Counted from the first letter of the stretch, positions 34,950-44,997 are shown. The stretch: 64,000 nucleotides of DNA from Flavobacterium psychrophilum (GCA_001708385.1 CP012388.1:2108001-2172000), one strand, 5' to 3'. Numbers and translations are program-made. Notes: generated from the sequence alone by a model not told the origin.

Positions 34950-36944
34950 ATGCGAAAAAGAAAAAGCGGAAAACGCATAGCAATACTGGTATTAAAAATT
35001 GCTGTTGTAATCATCATACTTTCGGTAGCATCTTTTTTTGCTTTCCGTAACATGGTGCTGGATAAAGCAATTACAAAGATTACCAACAAGATGAACACCG
35101 AATACAACAGTACATTTACTGTAAAATCGGCAAAATTCAAAGGCTTTTCCAATATAGAAATGGAAGGCATTACTCTTGTTCCTAAAAATGCAGATACCCT
35201 TTTACAGGTAAAAGAACTTAAAACCAGTATAAATCTGGCAAAGCTGCTTACCTGCGATGTTCAGCTCGGTACGCTGGAAATGAAACATGGTTTTGTTCAG
35301 TTGGTAAAAAATTCGAATGGAAGAAACTTTGACGCTTTCCTGAAAAACAAAAACAAAGACGAGGAAGACGACAGCAGCGACGGTGCTAATTATGCAGACA
35401 GAGCATATAGGATACTTAACCGTGCGCTAAACCTTGTCCCAACAGACATGAACCTTACCAACCTTACACTTCGCCTTGAAGATATGGGCAGGAAGGTATC
35501 GCTGCACTTGGGTAACCTTACACTAGCCGATAAGCAACTGGAATCTACCATTGGAGTACGTGGCGAAAATATTGTACAGAACTGGAAAGTAAAAGGTTTT
35601 GCCGATCCGCGTAACAAACAGGCCGACCTTGACTTTTTTAATACCGACACAACCCGCATTGAGATTCCTTTTATCTATAAGCGTTACGGACTTAAATCTG
35701 GTTTTGATGCCATACATGTTAATGTAGATAAGATTGACATGAGTGGTGGTGAATTGCACTTAGACGGCTACGCATCTATCAAGAATTTTATGGTAAACCA
35801 TAAGCGTATTGCTAATCAGGATGTAGTTATAGACGATGCCCGTTTTGATTACCGTTTTCTTTTCGGAGAAGATTTCGTTGCGCTGGATAGTACGTCTACA
35901 ATGCAGCTTAATAAAATTAAGGTACATCCTTTCTTAAAATACAGCGTGGAAGAAGATACTATTTACGAAATGAAAGCCCGAATCCCAAAAATGCAGGCGC
36001 AGGATTTTATAGTATCATTACCTAACGGATTATTTACAAACTTTGAAGGCATGGAAGCCGAGGGAAGCTTTAGCTATAGCCTCGACTTTATGTACAATAA
36101 AAACAAACCTAACAAGGTGGTGTTTGACAGCAGCCTGAAAAAAGAAGGACTTAAGATTATAAAATATGGCGAGGCCGACCTTGCCAAACTTAATACAGGT
36201 TTTACATACAGGGCTATTGAGAACGGAAGGGCACAACGCGCTGTTTCGTTAACAACGGGCAATCCGTACTATACGCCTATGGAAAACATATCGCCCTACC
36301 TTCGTAAAGCGGTGTTAACCAGCGAAGACCCCTCATTCTTTAGTCACAGGGGTTTTATCAACGAGGCATTTAAACAGTCTATTGTTAAGAACATACGAAC
36401 TAAAAAGTTTGCACGTGGAGCCAGCACTATAAGTATGCAGCTGGTTAAGAATGTTTTTCTTACCCGCGAAAAAACACTTTCGAGAAAACTTGAAGAGATA
36501 TTACTGGTTTACATACTGGAGAACAACCGCATTGCCAGCAAAGAACGTATGCTCGAAGTGTACTTTAATGTTATAGAATGGGGACCCGATGTATATGGTA
36601 TTGGCGAGGCAGCTGCGTATTATTTTGACAAAAGCCCAAGCCAGCTTACCCTTGACGAATGCGTATACCTGGCTAGTATTATACCAAGGCCAAAAGGCTT
36701 TATGTGGCAGTTTAATGAACAGGGCGAACTTAAGCCACATGCAGTTAGACACAGCGAATATATTAAAAACATTATGCTAAGGCGCGGATTGCTTACCCCA
36801 GAAGATACCATTGCACAATCCGGGCAGGTAAATGTTATAGGCCGTGCGCGCTCGCGAATAAGAATTAAAGAAGTTAACCCTTTTGAGAACGATTCTACCG
36901 GGGTACAGGATTTCCTTATTAACTTTACAAAACGCGCTTTTTAA
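34950..36944 (+). CDS. AsmA-like domain fused to GT51 peptidoglycan transglycosylase
   Basis: 664 residues. A basic N-terminus (RKRKSGKRIA) is followed by one TM helix (about 10-32), a long AsmA-like beta region (about 35-425) and a GT51 transglycosylase domain (about 440-620). The GT51 catalytic Glu lies in SEDPSFFSHRGF near 457; GASTISMQLVKNVFL and NVIEWGPDVYGIGEAA complete the motif set. No transpeptidase domain follows. It polymerises glycan strands at the outer face of the inner membrane. It starts 13 bp after radA. Confidence 0.85.
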   Translation: MRKRKSGKRIAILVLKIAVVIIILSVASFFAFRNMVLDKAITKITNKMNTEYNSTFTVKSAKFKGFSNIEMEGITLVPKNADTLLQVKELKTSINLAKLLTCDVQLGTLEMKHGFVQLVKNSNGRNFDAFLKNKNKDEEDDSSDGANYADRAYRILNRALNLVPTDMNLTNLTLRLEDMGRKVSLHLGNLTLADKQLESTIGVRGENIVQNWKVKGFADPRNKQADLDFFNTDTTRIEIPFIYKRYGLKSGFDAIHVNVDKIDMSGGELHLDGYASIKNFMVNHKRIANQDVVIDDARFDYRFLFGEDFVALDSTSTMQLNKIKVHPFLKYSVEEDTIYEMKARIPKMQAQDFIVSLPNGLFTNFEGMEAEGSFSYSLDFMYNKNKPNKVVFDSSLKKEGLKIIKYGEADLAKLNTGFTYRAIENGRAQRAVSLTTGNPYYTPMENISPYLRKAVLTSEDPSFFSHRGFINEAFKQSIVKNIRTKKFARGASTISMQLVKNVFLTREKTLSRKLEEILLVYILENNRIASKERMLEVYFNVIEWGPDVYGIGEAAAYYFDKSPSQLTLDECVYLASIIPRPKGFMWQFNEQGELKPHAVRHSEYIKNIMLRRGLLTPEDTIAQSGQVNVIGRARSRIRIKEVNPFENDSTGVQDFLINFTKRAF

Positions 36945-37012
36945 AAAATATTTTGGGTTCGTCCCAACCTTTTAGGCAGCAGGATAATCTATAGTAATAA
37001 ATACTCTTTATT

Positions 37013-38626
37013 ATGAAAAAGATTTTCCTGCTATTTTTGTTGGTATCTGCAAGTACATTTGCCCAAAAACCCGTTTTTACAACCGCAAAGGTTAAAGCGG
37101 CCACCGTATATTTTAATGCTGCCGAAATTACACAGTCGGCGGCTGTTAGCCTGCCTGCGGGCACTTCTGAAATTGTTATTAAAAACGTTGCTAACTACCT
37201 TAATGAAAATACGGTTCAGATTGGTGTTCCTGCGAATATCACTGTTCTGTCGGTACAATTCACCAACGATTACATTTCAGAATTTGAACCCGATGAAACA
37301 TCGCCCGTTATTAAAAAAGTGCGCGACAGCATAACACTGGTTCATAAGGAACTTGCATTAGTTGCCAATCAAAAAGCATCCGAACAAAAAATACTTGAAC
37401 TATTAGACAAAAACAACCAGGTGTACGGTCAGCAATCGGGACTTAGTGTTGCAGAACTTATCAAGATGGTAGACTACTACAAAGCAAAACGTACCGAAAC
37501 AGCGAACGCCATAAATGCCTTTACTTTAAAAGAGCAAAAACTAACCGAAACACTTTCGCGACTTAATAGCAAACTGGAAATCAACACCAGTAAGGAAGAA
37601 AAAACATCTACAGGCAAACTGGTATTGCAGGTAATGAGCGATGCCACCATAAGCACAAACCTCGACATTAGCTATCTTACGCAGAATGCAGGCTGGACTC
37701 CGTTTTATGATCTAAAGGCAGACAATACCACCTCCCCAATTAATATGCTGTATAAGGCACAGGTAGTACAACAAACGGGTATTGACTGGAAAAAAGTAAA
37801 GCTAACATTATCAAGCGGTATGCCCAACCAAAGCAGCTACGCCCCCGAGCTTAGCACATGGTTTTTGAGTTTAGCTACCAATACAGCTGAAGGCTCATTT
37901 GATAAAGAGTATGCCGTTGCTGCTCCTCAGGCACTTCAGGAAGTTGTCGTAGAAGGCTATCGTACTACTACCAAAACAAAATCTTCAATTTCAAATTATA
38001 CGACTATTACTGAAAACCAAATGAATATTTCATTTGATATTGATTTGCCGTATGACATTCTTAGCAATGGGAAACAGCACAGCGTTACGCTTAAAGAAAT
38101 AAAGCTGCCCGCTACCTACAAGCATTATACCGTACCTAAACTGGAACAGGAGGCCTTTCTGCTGGCAGAGATAAACGACTATTCTAAATACAATCTTCTT
38201 AAAGGCGAAGCCAATATTATTTTCGAGGGCATGTACATTGGTAAGACGCGTATTAATCCGTCGCAAACAACAGATACACTAAACCTTAGCATGGGAAGAG
38301 ATAAGAAAATATCGGTTGAGCGCGAAAAAGTAGCCGAAAAATCGGGAACAAAATTCCTTTCTTCCGGCAGGGAGCAGATGTTTACTTATGACATTATTAT
38401 CCGTAATAATAAAAAAGAGGGTGCAAAAATTACGGTTAAAGATCAATACCCTATCAGTACCGATAAGGAGATTGAAACCTTATTATTGCAAAGTGACGGC
38501 GCAAAAGTGGAAGCAGAATCGGGAATACTTACATGGGAACTTAATCTTAAACCGGGAGAAAATAAAAAACTGAGGATTAGCTACAAAGTTAAACATCCCA
38601 AAAACAGAAGTGTCGATAACTTATAA
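37013..38626 (+). CDS. MuiA-family protein (DUF4140/DUF4139)
   Basis: 537 residues. Signal peptide (about 1-18), DUF4140 domain at about 25-125 (KVKAATVYFNAAEITQSA), coiled-coil middle (about 95-200), and DUF4139 from about 210 (ISYLTQNAGWTPFYDLKADN) to the end (LRISYKVKHPKNR). Between the halves of DUF4139, at about 303-340, is an inserted segment with LQEVVVEGYRTTTKTKSS, which looks like the plug start of SusC/TonB-dependent receptors. The name comes from a mucoidy inhibitor; the biochemical role is unknown. Confidence 0.88.
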   Translation: MKKIFLLFLLVSASTFAQKPVFTTAKVKAATVYFNAAEITQSAAVSLPAGTSEIVIKNVANYLNENTVQIGVPANITVLSVQFTNDYISEFEPDETSPVIKKVRDSITLVHKELALVANQKASEQKILELLDKNNQVYGQQSGLSVAELIKMVDYYKAKRTETANAINAFTLKEQKLTETLSRLNSKLEINTSKEEKTSTGKLVLQVMSDATISTNLDISYLTQNAGWTPFYDLKADNTTSPINMLYKAQVVQQTGIDWKKVKLTLSSGMPNQSSYAPELSTWFLSLATNTAEGSFDKEYAVAAPQALQEVVVEGYRTTTKTKSSISNYTTITENQMNISFDIDLPYDILSNGKQHSVTLKEIKLPATYKHYTVPKLEQEAFLLAEINDYSKYNLLKGEANIIFEGMYIGKTRINPSQTTDTLNLSMGRDKKISVEREKVAEKSGTKFLSSGREQMFTYDIIIRNNKKEGAKITVKDQYPISTDKEIETLLLQSDGAKVEAESGILTWELNLKPGENKKLRISYKVKHPKNRSVDNL

Positions 38627-38700
38627 TGTTTTGTTAACCAATATTTTAATATCAAATCTTCATAGTAATTTTAATACAATAACCAATTAACTTTTTTGCT

Positions 38701-40053
38701 ATGAAGACAAAATTATTATGGCTATCCCTGTTATTTACCGGAATAGGATTTTCACAAACATTAGAGCTTGAAGAATTTGCAGATGGGTTTGAGAGCCCTT
38801 CTGAAATAGTTAATGCCGGAGACGCACGATTATTCGTTGCAGAGCAAAGCGGCCACATAAGGATACTGAATGCAGATGGTTCGGTTGAGGAAACAGATTA
38901 TCTGGATTTAAGTTCTCTGGTATCTTTTACTGGTGAAAAAGGCTTACTGGGACTTGCCTTTCACCCCGACTATTCAAATAACGGCTACCTGTATGTAAAT
39001 TATGTTAACACTGCCGGCAATACAGTTATTGCCCGCTATACAAGAGGCGCAAGTGCTACCAGTGCCGATCCTGAATCTGCATTGATTATGCTTACTGTAG
39101 ATCAGCCTTATGACAACCATAAGGGAGGATGCCTTCGTTTTGGCCCGGGAGGCTATCTTTACATAGCTATGGGTGATGGGGGCAGCGCCGGTGATCCGGA
39201 AAACAGAGCACAGAATATAAACGTTCTTTTAGGAAAAATTTTACGCCTTGATGTAAATGCTGCTGCACCTTATATTCCTGCCGGTAACCCTTACGTTGGT
39301 ATAGATGGCGCCGATGAAGTATGGGCTTTCGGATTGCGTAATCCATGGAAATTTTCATTTAACAAAGCCAATGACGATTTATGGATAGCTGATGTTGGCC
39401 AGGGGGCGGCAGAAGAAATAAATAAATCATTATCATCACTATCAAACCTTAATTACGGTTGGAGATGTTATGAAGGTACACTTGAATATAATCTTAGCCA
39501 ATGTACAGATCCAATAAATTACACTGCCCCTGTAGCTCAATATATACACGAAGGCACATCACGCTGCTCTATTACCGGTGGATATGTGTATAACGGTACC
39601 GCATATCCTAATATGGTTGGGAAATACTTTTTTGCCGATTACTGTACCGGTGAAATAGGCACTGTAGATGCTGAAAACACACTTGCGTGGCTGGGCGACT
39701 TTGGCGGAAGTTTTACAACATTTGGCGAAGATGCAGATGGTGAGCTATATATAGCAGACGGAGGAGGAACTGTATATAAAATTACAGATACGTCTGTAGC
39801 AGGTCTTGACGATTTTGCAAATAACATGTTCACACTTTACCCTAATCCTGCGCACAGTGAAGTATACATCGGGCTTAAAGATGCATCTTCAGGCCGTGCA
39901 AGTATATATGATATACGTGGGCAATTGATTATTGACCAGCCGATAGCAGGTAACGAATCTAAAGTAGATACTTCAATGCTGCAAACGGGAGTGTATATAC
40001 TGTCGTTAGAAGCATCAGGTACAAAAACCAACAGAAAGCTTATTATCAATTAA
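38701..40053 (+). CDS. PQQ-type sugar (glucose/sorbosone) dehydrogenase-like protein, T9SS type A cargo
   Basis: 450 residues. Signal peptide (about 1-19), six-bladed propeller of the GSDH family (about 25-365: GEKGLLGLAFHPDYSNNGYL, DNHKGGCLRFGPGGYLYIAM, WAFGLRNPWKFSF), then a T9SS type A sorting domain (about 372-450: FTLYPNPAHSEVYI, GVYILSLEASG, KLIIN). It probably oxidises sugars or aldoses at the cell surface or in the medium with PQQ. No PQQ synthesis genes are in view. Monocistronic, with a strong terminator. Confidence 0.92.
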   Translation: MKTKLLWLSLLFTGIGFSQTLELEEFADGFESPSEIVNAGDARLFVAEQSGHIRILNADGSVEETDYLDLSSLVSFTGEKGLLGLAFHPDYSNNGYLYVNYVNTAGNTVIARYTRGASATSADPESALIMLTVDQPYDNHKGGCLRFGPGGYLYIAMGDGGSAGDPENRAQNINVLLGKILRLDVNAAAPYIPAGNPYVGIDGADEVWAFGLRNPWKFSFNKANDDLWIADVGQGAAEEINKSLSSLSNLNYGWRCYEGTLEYNLSQCTDPINYTAPVAQYIHEGTSRCSITGGYVYNGTAYPNMVGKYFFADYCTGEIGTVDAENTLAWLGDFGGSFTTFGEDADGELYIADGGGTVYKITDTSVAGLDDFANNMFTLYPNPAHSEVYIGLKDASSGRASIYDIRGQLIIDQPIAGNESKVDTSMLQTGVYILSLEASGTKTNRKLIIN

Positions 40054-40080
40054 TAGTTCCTTTTAAACACCAAAACCAAA

Positions 40081-40112
40081 AAGCCCTGCTGAACTATTCA
40101 GCAGGGCTTTTT
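40081..40112 (+). terminator. Terminator after the sugar dehydrogenase gene
   Basis: AAGCCCTGCTGAA pairs perfectly with TTCAGCAGGGCTT, loop CTA, followed by T-run. Confidence 0.9.
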
Positions 40113-40287
40113 AACATTATTGCTAAACATACTCCATCAATTACAATGCCGAAAAAAATATTTAACAGAAATACAACTAAAAATATGTTTTGTACTCAAT
40201 TACGCCAAAATAAAACAAATTTGTGAAGGGTATCTTACAGACAGAAAAACATTGTAATTTAGGGATAACGATTAAATCCAATTAATT

Positions 40288-41151
40288 ATGAAAAAAGTTT
40301 ACATGACCGTGCTTGCGCTTGCTTCACTAACAGGCTTTGCACAAACCACAACTTGCAACACTGTGGTTATTAACGATACCGAAGAACAGAACGGTACATT
40401 TATCAGCGGACAACAAGGGCAAAGAGCTGCGGCAGACATTCCTATTACAGCCGGGCAGGAAATCATTATTTCCCAAATAAAGGTGACCCTTGCCAGTAAA
40501 GAAGTGCCTACTTACATCAATTTCCGTTTTTACGACAATATACTGGGTGTTCCTGAAGATCCGGAAGTTGCGTCTTCTTATGTTCCTAATGAAACTTTAT
40601 TTGACGTTACAAATACAACAGTAGGCGAATTTGAAGTTATTGCCTACGATGAAATGCATGATTTCTACATTCGTAATATAACTGTAAATCTAGCCGAGCC
40701 AATTCACTTAAACGGTGACAATGTGGAAGACCGTTACTGGATGGGCGTACTCTCTGACGCTAATGCATGGGCAAGTACTTCACATTATTTAACAGGAGAA
40801 GGTGTAGTGGGTGAATCTTTAGCAATGGGAGCAGGAGAATGGTTTCAGCTTACAAATTTAGAACAGATATATGAGCTAACTGCCGAATGTAATTTCCTTG
40901 GCACATCAGAATTTAATAAAAGACTGGTTTCCTTATCTCCTAACCCTGCAACAGACGTAATTAACATTTCATTACCTGATGGTATAGGTGTTAAAAACAC
41001 ATCTGTTTACACGGTAGCAGGCCAGCTAGTACACGAAACTGCCGGCGATGCACAACAAATTGACGTTGCCCCGCTTGCAAAGGGTGTATATGTTGTTAAA
41101 GTTGCTGCTGCTAACAATGCGGTTTACAATAACAAGTTCATCAAGAATTAA
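40288..41151 (+). CDS. Secreted protein of unknown function with T9SS type A sorting domain
   Basis: 287 residues. Signal peptide (about 1-18, ending TGFAQ), a beta-rich body with INFRFYDNILGVPEDPE, DFYIRNITVNLAEPIHLNG and RYWMGVLSDANAW (about 25-205), and a type A C-terminal domain (about 213-287: VSLSPNPATDVINISLP, ending NNKFIKN). The body has no catalytic motif that I recognise. It may bind or coat the surface. Confidence 0.85.
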   Translation: MKKVYMTVLALASLTGFAQTTTCNTVVINDTEEQNGTFISGQQGQRAAADIPITAGQEIIISQIKVTLASKEVPTYINFRFYDNILGVPEDPEVASSYVPNETLFDVTNTTVGEFEVIAYDEMHDFYIRNITVNLAEPIHLNGDNVEDRYWMGVLSDANAWASTSHYLTGEGVVGESLAMGAGEWFQLTNLEQIYELTAECNFLGTSEFNKRLVSLSPNPATDVINISLPDGIGVKNTSVYTVAGQLVHETAGDAQQIDVAPLAKGVYVVKVAAANNAVYNNKFIKN

Positions 41152-41174
41152 TACAATAGGTTGAGTTACAAATG

Positions 41175-41206
41175 AAAATACCATCCGCCTGCGCGGATGG
41201 TATTTT
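41175..41206. terminator. Bidirectional terminator between convergent genes
   Basis: AAAATACCATCCGC pairs with GCGGATGGTATTTT, loop CTGC, with A-tract on one side and T-tract on the other. It serves both the plus-strand T9SS gene and the minus-strand OmpA gene. Confidence 0.9.
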
Positions 41207-41229
41207 TTATTATACAATAACGAAATGTA

Positions 41230-42192
41230 TTAAATCTCGTTAAGCATTTTAGAAATTTCATCCAGTTTAGGCGTAAGGATAATTTCTATCCTTCTGTTTT
41301 TCGATTTACCTTCGGCTGAATCGTTTCCGGCTACAGGAGCAAATTCACTTCGGCCCGCTGCCGTAAGATTTTTAGCATCCACACCTTTATTTTCGCGAAG
41401 TATGTGCACTATAGCAGTAGCACGTTTTGTAGAAAGATCCCAGTTATCATTAATCTGCCCGCTGCCGTTGTAAGCAACATTATCAGTATGACCTTCTATA
41501 AGCACAGAAATATCGGGGTTTGCAGCAAGTACTTTACCTACTTCCACTACCGCTTTTTTACCTTCAGCACCTACATTCCAGCTTCCGGACCCAAACAATA
41601 GCTTGTTTTCCATAGAAACATATACCTTACCGTTTTTCTGTTCAACGGTAAGACCCTTACCTTCAAAACCGTTTAGCGCTTTAGACAGCGTTTCTTTCAG
41701 TTTTTTAAGTCCGGCTTCCTGTGCAGCGATCATTCCTTCCAGTTCATCTACACGCTGAGAGCGATCCTGCAATTCCGCTTTAAGCTTATTAAGCCTTTCC
41801 TGCTCTGCGGTAAGTGCTTTTTGCTTTGCTTCAAGCTCTGCTAAAAGTTCACGGTTTTTCTTGCTTATAGTAGCATTGGTCTCGCCGCTGCTTTTTTCAA
41901 GATCATTGTAAGACGACTGTAAATTATCAAATCCTGATTTTGTAGAAGCGTAGTCTTTAGATAGTTTATCCCTTTCAGATTTTAGCTTATCCAATTGCGC
42001 CTGAAGGTCTTTTGACTTAAGATCAAGTTCATTACGCTCTTTACTAATGGCTTTATTTTCGTCAGAAAGTGTCCTGTTTTCTTTTTTAAGGTCGGCATAT
42101 TTAGTCTCTAAATCGGTATATACCTTTTTAGACACGCAGCTGGTCATTAGTGCCAAAGCCAGCAATCCCGCCGAAATTGTTTTAATTCTCAT
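41230..42192 (-). CDS. OmpA-family lipoprotein with long coiled coil
   Basis: 320 residues. Lipobox LMTSC (Cys about 19), then a heptad-rich coiled coil from about 22 to 185 and an OmpA-like domain from about 195 to 310 (VLIEGHTDNVAYNGSGQINDN, LSTKRATAIVHIL, NRRIEIIL). The lipid anchor holds it in the outer (or inner) membrane, and the OmpA domain binds peptidoglycan across the coil. It shares a transcription unit with xth, 29 bp upstream. Confidence 0.9.
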   Translation of the reverse strand: MRIKTISAGLLALALMTSCVSKKVYTDLETKYADLKKENRTLSDENKAISKERNELDLKSKDLQAQLDKLKSERDKLSKDYASTKSGFDNLQSSYNDLEKSSGETNATISKKNRELLAELEAKQKALTAEQERLNKLKAELQDRSQRVDELEGMIAAQEAGLKKLKETLSKALNGFEGKGLTVEQKNGKVYVSMENKLLFGSGSWNVGAEGKKAVVEVGKVLAANPDISVLIEGHTDNVAYNGSGQINDNWDLSTKRATAIVHILRENKGVDAKNLTAAGRSEFAPVAGNDSAEGKSKNRRIEIILTPKLDEISKMLNEI

Positions 42193-42221
42193 TATGTTTC
42201 TGTTTTATTGGTAATCTAAAT

Positions 42222-42983
42222 CTACTCAAACTCTACCAGTATGGGGCAGTGGTCGCTGTGTTTGGCTTCCGGTAAGATTACTGCACGTGTAAGACGCTCT
42301 CGCATAGGTTCTGTAGCAAGTGCATAATCAATACGCCACCCCTTGTTATTGCCACGCGCACCTGCGCGGTAACTCCACCAACTGTAATTGTGCGGCTCCT
42401 TATTAAAATGACGGAAAGTATCTATAAATCCGTTTTTAAGGAATGCGTCAAGCCATGCTCTTTCTTCGGGTAAAAACCCTGAAACTTTTGCATTACGCAC
42501 CGGGTCATGAATATCTATTGCTTCATGGCAAATATTATAATCGCCACATATAATAAGGTTCGGGATCTCCTTTTTAAGGTTGTCTACATACGCATTAAAA
42601 TCGCGCATGTACATAAACTTATGATCGAGCCTGTCTATGTTAGTGCCTGACGGAAGATACAGGCTCATTACAGAGAAGTCATCAAAGTCCAGCCTTAAAT
42701 TACGGCCTTCAAAATCCATATGTTCTATACCAGTACCATAAACCACATTGTTGGGTTTGTGCTTAGAAAACACCGCAACACCGCTGTATCCTTTTTTTTG
42801 TGCCGAAAACCAATAATGGTAAGAGTAGCCTGCTTCTTCAATTTCATGAATAGCCACCTGATCATGGGTAGCTTTTATCTCCTGCAGGCAAATAATATCC
42901 GGGTCGGCCTGCTTAAGCCAGTCCATAAAACCCTTTGTAAAAGCGGCACGAATACCGTTTACATTGTAAGAAATAATCCTCAT
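42222..42983 (-). CDS. xth: Exodeoxyribonuclease III
   Basis: 253 residues from ATG 42983; a -7 box just upstream excludes the longer frame. AP-endonuclease family motifs: YNVNGIRAAF, DIICLQEIKA (metal-binding Glu), ICGDYNICHEAIDIHDP and KHSDHCPILVEF (catalytic His). It repairs abasic sites and removes 3' blocking groups. Confidence 0.96.
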   Translation of the reverse strand: MRIISYNVNGIRAAFTKGFMDWLKQADPDIICLQEIKATHDQVAIHEIEEAGYSYHYWFSAQKKGYSGVAVFSKHKPNNVVYGTGIEHMDFEGRNLRLDFDDFSVMSLYLPSGTNIDRLDHKFMYMRDFNAYVDNLKKEIPNLIICGDYNICHEAIDIHDPVRNAKVSGFLPEERAWLDAFLKNGFIDTFRHFNKEPHNYSWWSYRAGARGNNKGWRIDYALATEPMRERLTRAVILPEAKHSDHCPILVEFE

Positions 42984-43001
42984 TGTGTGTAGTTTGAATT
43001 C

Positions 43002-43009
43002 CAAAAGTA
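43002..43009 (-). promoter_or_regulatory. -7 box of xth
   Basis: Minus-strand TACTTTTG fits TAnnTTTG. It places transcription start about 13 nt before ATG 42983. Confidence 0.5.
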
Positions 43010-43139
43010 ACCAAAAAACCAAACAAATGGAATAGTTTGAAAATATTCAGCCATAATAGCCTTTACAGCAGGCAGATACACAACATTTTAATAAAAAAAT
43101 TAAATAAAATAATCGTCCTATACGTTTCGCTATAATTGT

Positions 43140-43147
43140 TATCTTTG
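43140..43147 (+). promoter_or_regulatory. -7 box of the olsF-like gene
   Basis: TATCTTTG fits TAnnTTTG, 26 bp before ATG 43174. Confidence 0.45.
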
Positions 43148-43173
43148 TTTTTCGCCCGAAACACGAAATGTAG

Positions 43174-44994
43174 ATGAGTTTAGTTACAGCTAAAGAAGTT
43201 GCAAAAGCAATAAAGACTGACAAATATGGGTTTTTAGGTACTTTTTCAGGCTGGCTTCTGATGAAGATCCTAAAGATCTCCACAATGAATAAAATATACG
43301 ACAGGAACAAGCATCTAACCGATCTTGAGTTCCTGAATGCAATACTTGATGAATTTCAGATAAAATTTGAAATTCCTGAAGAAGACCTTAAACGACTTCC
43401 TAAAACAGGACCATATATTACCGTTTCTAACCACCCCCTTGGTGGTATAGATGGTATTCTCCTTTTAAAATTAATGGTAGAAAGAGACCCTGATTTTAAA
43501 ATTATAGCGAACTTCTTGCTGCACCGTATAGAGCCACTTAAGCCGTATGTAATGCCGGTTAATCCTTTTGAAAACCATAAAGATGCCAAATCGAGCGTTG
43601 CAGGTATTAAAGATGCGCTTCGCCACCTTAGCGATGGCAAACCCCTTGGAATTTTTCCTGCGGGAGAGGTTTCAACATACAAAGACGGCAAACTGGTTGT
43701 AGACAAACCTTGGGAAGAAGGCGCCATGAAGCTTATTAAAAAAGCAAAAGTGCCGGTTGTACCAATTTACTTCCATGCTAAAAACAGCCGTTTGTTCTAC
43801 TGGCTTTCTCAGTTAAGCGACACATTAAGAACAGCAAAACTGCCATCGGAACTGCTTACCCAAAAAGACCGTGTTATTAAGGTACGTATTGGAAAACCAA
43901 TTCCTGTATCTGAACAGGATGACCTTAAAACACTGGAATCTTACACCGAATTTATACGTATAAAAACGTATATGCTGGCTAACCCTTTTGAAAAAGAAAC
44001 CAAACTTATAGACACTTCCCACCTTAACCTTAAGATGTCTTCACGAGGACCTAAGGACATTGCATTGCCTGCCAACCACGACAAAATTATGGCAGAGGTA
44101 GCTGCACTGCGCAAAGGTGATTACCGCCTGCTGCAAAGTAAAAACTATGAGGTGTTCTTTGTTTCGGCAGATAAGATACCCAATATCTTACACGAGCTGG
44201 GCCGCCTTCGTGAAATTACCTTTAGGGAAGTAGGGGAAGGTACTAACGAATCGCTGGATCTTGACCAGTACGACAAGTACTATCACCATATGTTCCTTTG
44301 GGACGATGAAACAAAACAAATTGCAGGAGCCTATCGCATGGGGCTTGGTACCGAGATCTATAAAAAATATGGTATAGACGGGTTTTATATGCATGACCTG
44401 TTCAGGTTTGAGCCTGAATTATACGACATGATGAGCAAGTCTATAGAAATGGGACGTGCTTTTATCATCAAGGCATATCAGCAAAAACCAATGCCTTTAT
44501 TCCTTTTATGGAAAGGCGTTGTACACACTACGTTACGTTATCCTGAACACAAATTTCTTATTGGTGGTGTAAGTATAAGTAACCAGTTCTCTGATTTCTC
44601 TAAATCACTGATGATTGAGTTTATGAAATCGCATTATTATGATCCGTATATTGCACAATACATACACCCTAAGAAAGAATATAAAGTAAAACTTAAGGAT
44701 GCCGATAAAGACTTTGTTTTTAACGAAGCTGAATCCGACCTTAACAAGTTTGATAAATTTATTGAAGAAGTAGAGCCGGGTAACCTTAGGCTGCCTGTAC
44801 TGATTAAAAAGTACATTAAACAGAATGCAAGGGTTGTTGCTTTTAACGTAGACCCGCTATTCAACAACGCTGTTGACGGACTAATGTACATACGCATTGC
44901 CGATCTTCCTGAAAGTACTGTTAAACCGGTTATGGAAGAGTTTCAGGCAGAACTGGAACGCAAGGTTGCCGAAAAGGGAGAAGAACATATCTAA
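43174..44994 (+). CDS. olsF: Bifunctional acyltransferase, OlsF-type ornithine-lipid synthase
   Basis: 606 residues in two enzyme domains. The N-terminal PlsC-like acyltransferase (about 60-280) has the HX4D motif in SNHPLGGID and IFPAGEVSTY. The C-terminal GNAT-like OlsB-type N-acyltransferase (about 310-600) has EVFFVSADKIPNI, ITFREVGEGT, IAGAYRMGLG and IEMGRAFI. This order is that of OlsF, which acylates ornithine twice to give ornithine lipids, phosphorus-free membrane lipids known in Flavobacterium. The lipid product is inferred from the architecture. Confidence 0.8.
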   Translation: MSLVTAKEVAKAIKTDKYGFLGTFSGWLLMKILKISTMNKIYDRNKHLTDLEFLNAILDEFQIKFEIPEEDLKRLPKTGPYITVSNHPLGGIDGILLLKLMVERDPDFKIIANFLLHRIEPLKPYVMPVNPFENHKDAKSSVAGIKDALRHLSDGKPLGIFPAGEVSTYKDGKLVVDKPWEEGAMKLIKKAKVPVVPIYFHAKNSRLFYWLSQLSDTLRTAKLPSELLTQKDRVIKVRIGKPIPVSEQDDLKTLESYTEFIRIKTYMLANPFEKETKLIDTSHLNLKMSSRGPKDIALPANHDKIMAEVAALRKGDYRLLQSKNYEVFFVSADKIPNILHELGRLREITFREVGEGTNESLDLDQYDKYYHHMFLWDDETKQIAGAYRMGLGTEIYKKYGIDGFYMHDLFRFEPELYDMMSKSIEMGRAFIIKAYQQKPMPLFLLWKGVVHTTLRYPEHKFLIGGVSISNQFSDFSKSLMIEFMKSHYYDPYIAQYIHPKKEYKVKLKDADKDFVFNEAESDLNKFDKFIEEVEPGNLRLPVLIKKYIKQNARVVAFNVDPLFNNAVDGLMYIRIADLPESTVKPVMEEFQAELERKVAEKGEEHI

Positions 44995-44997
44995 AAT

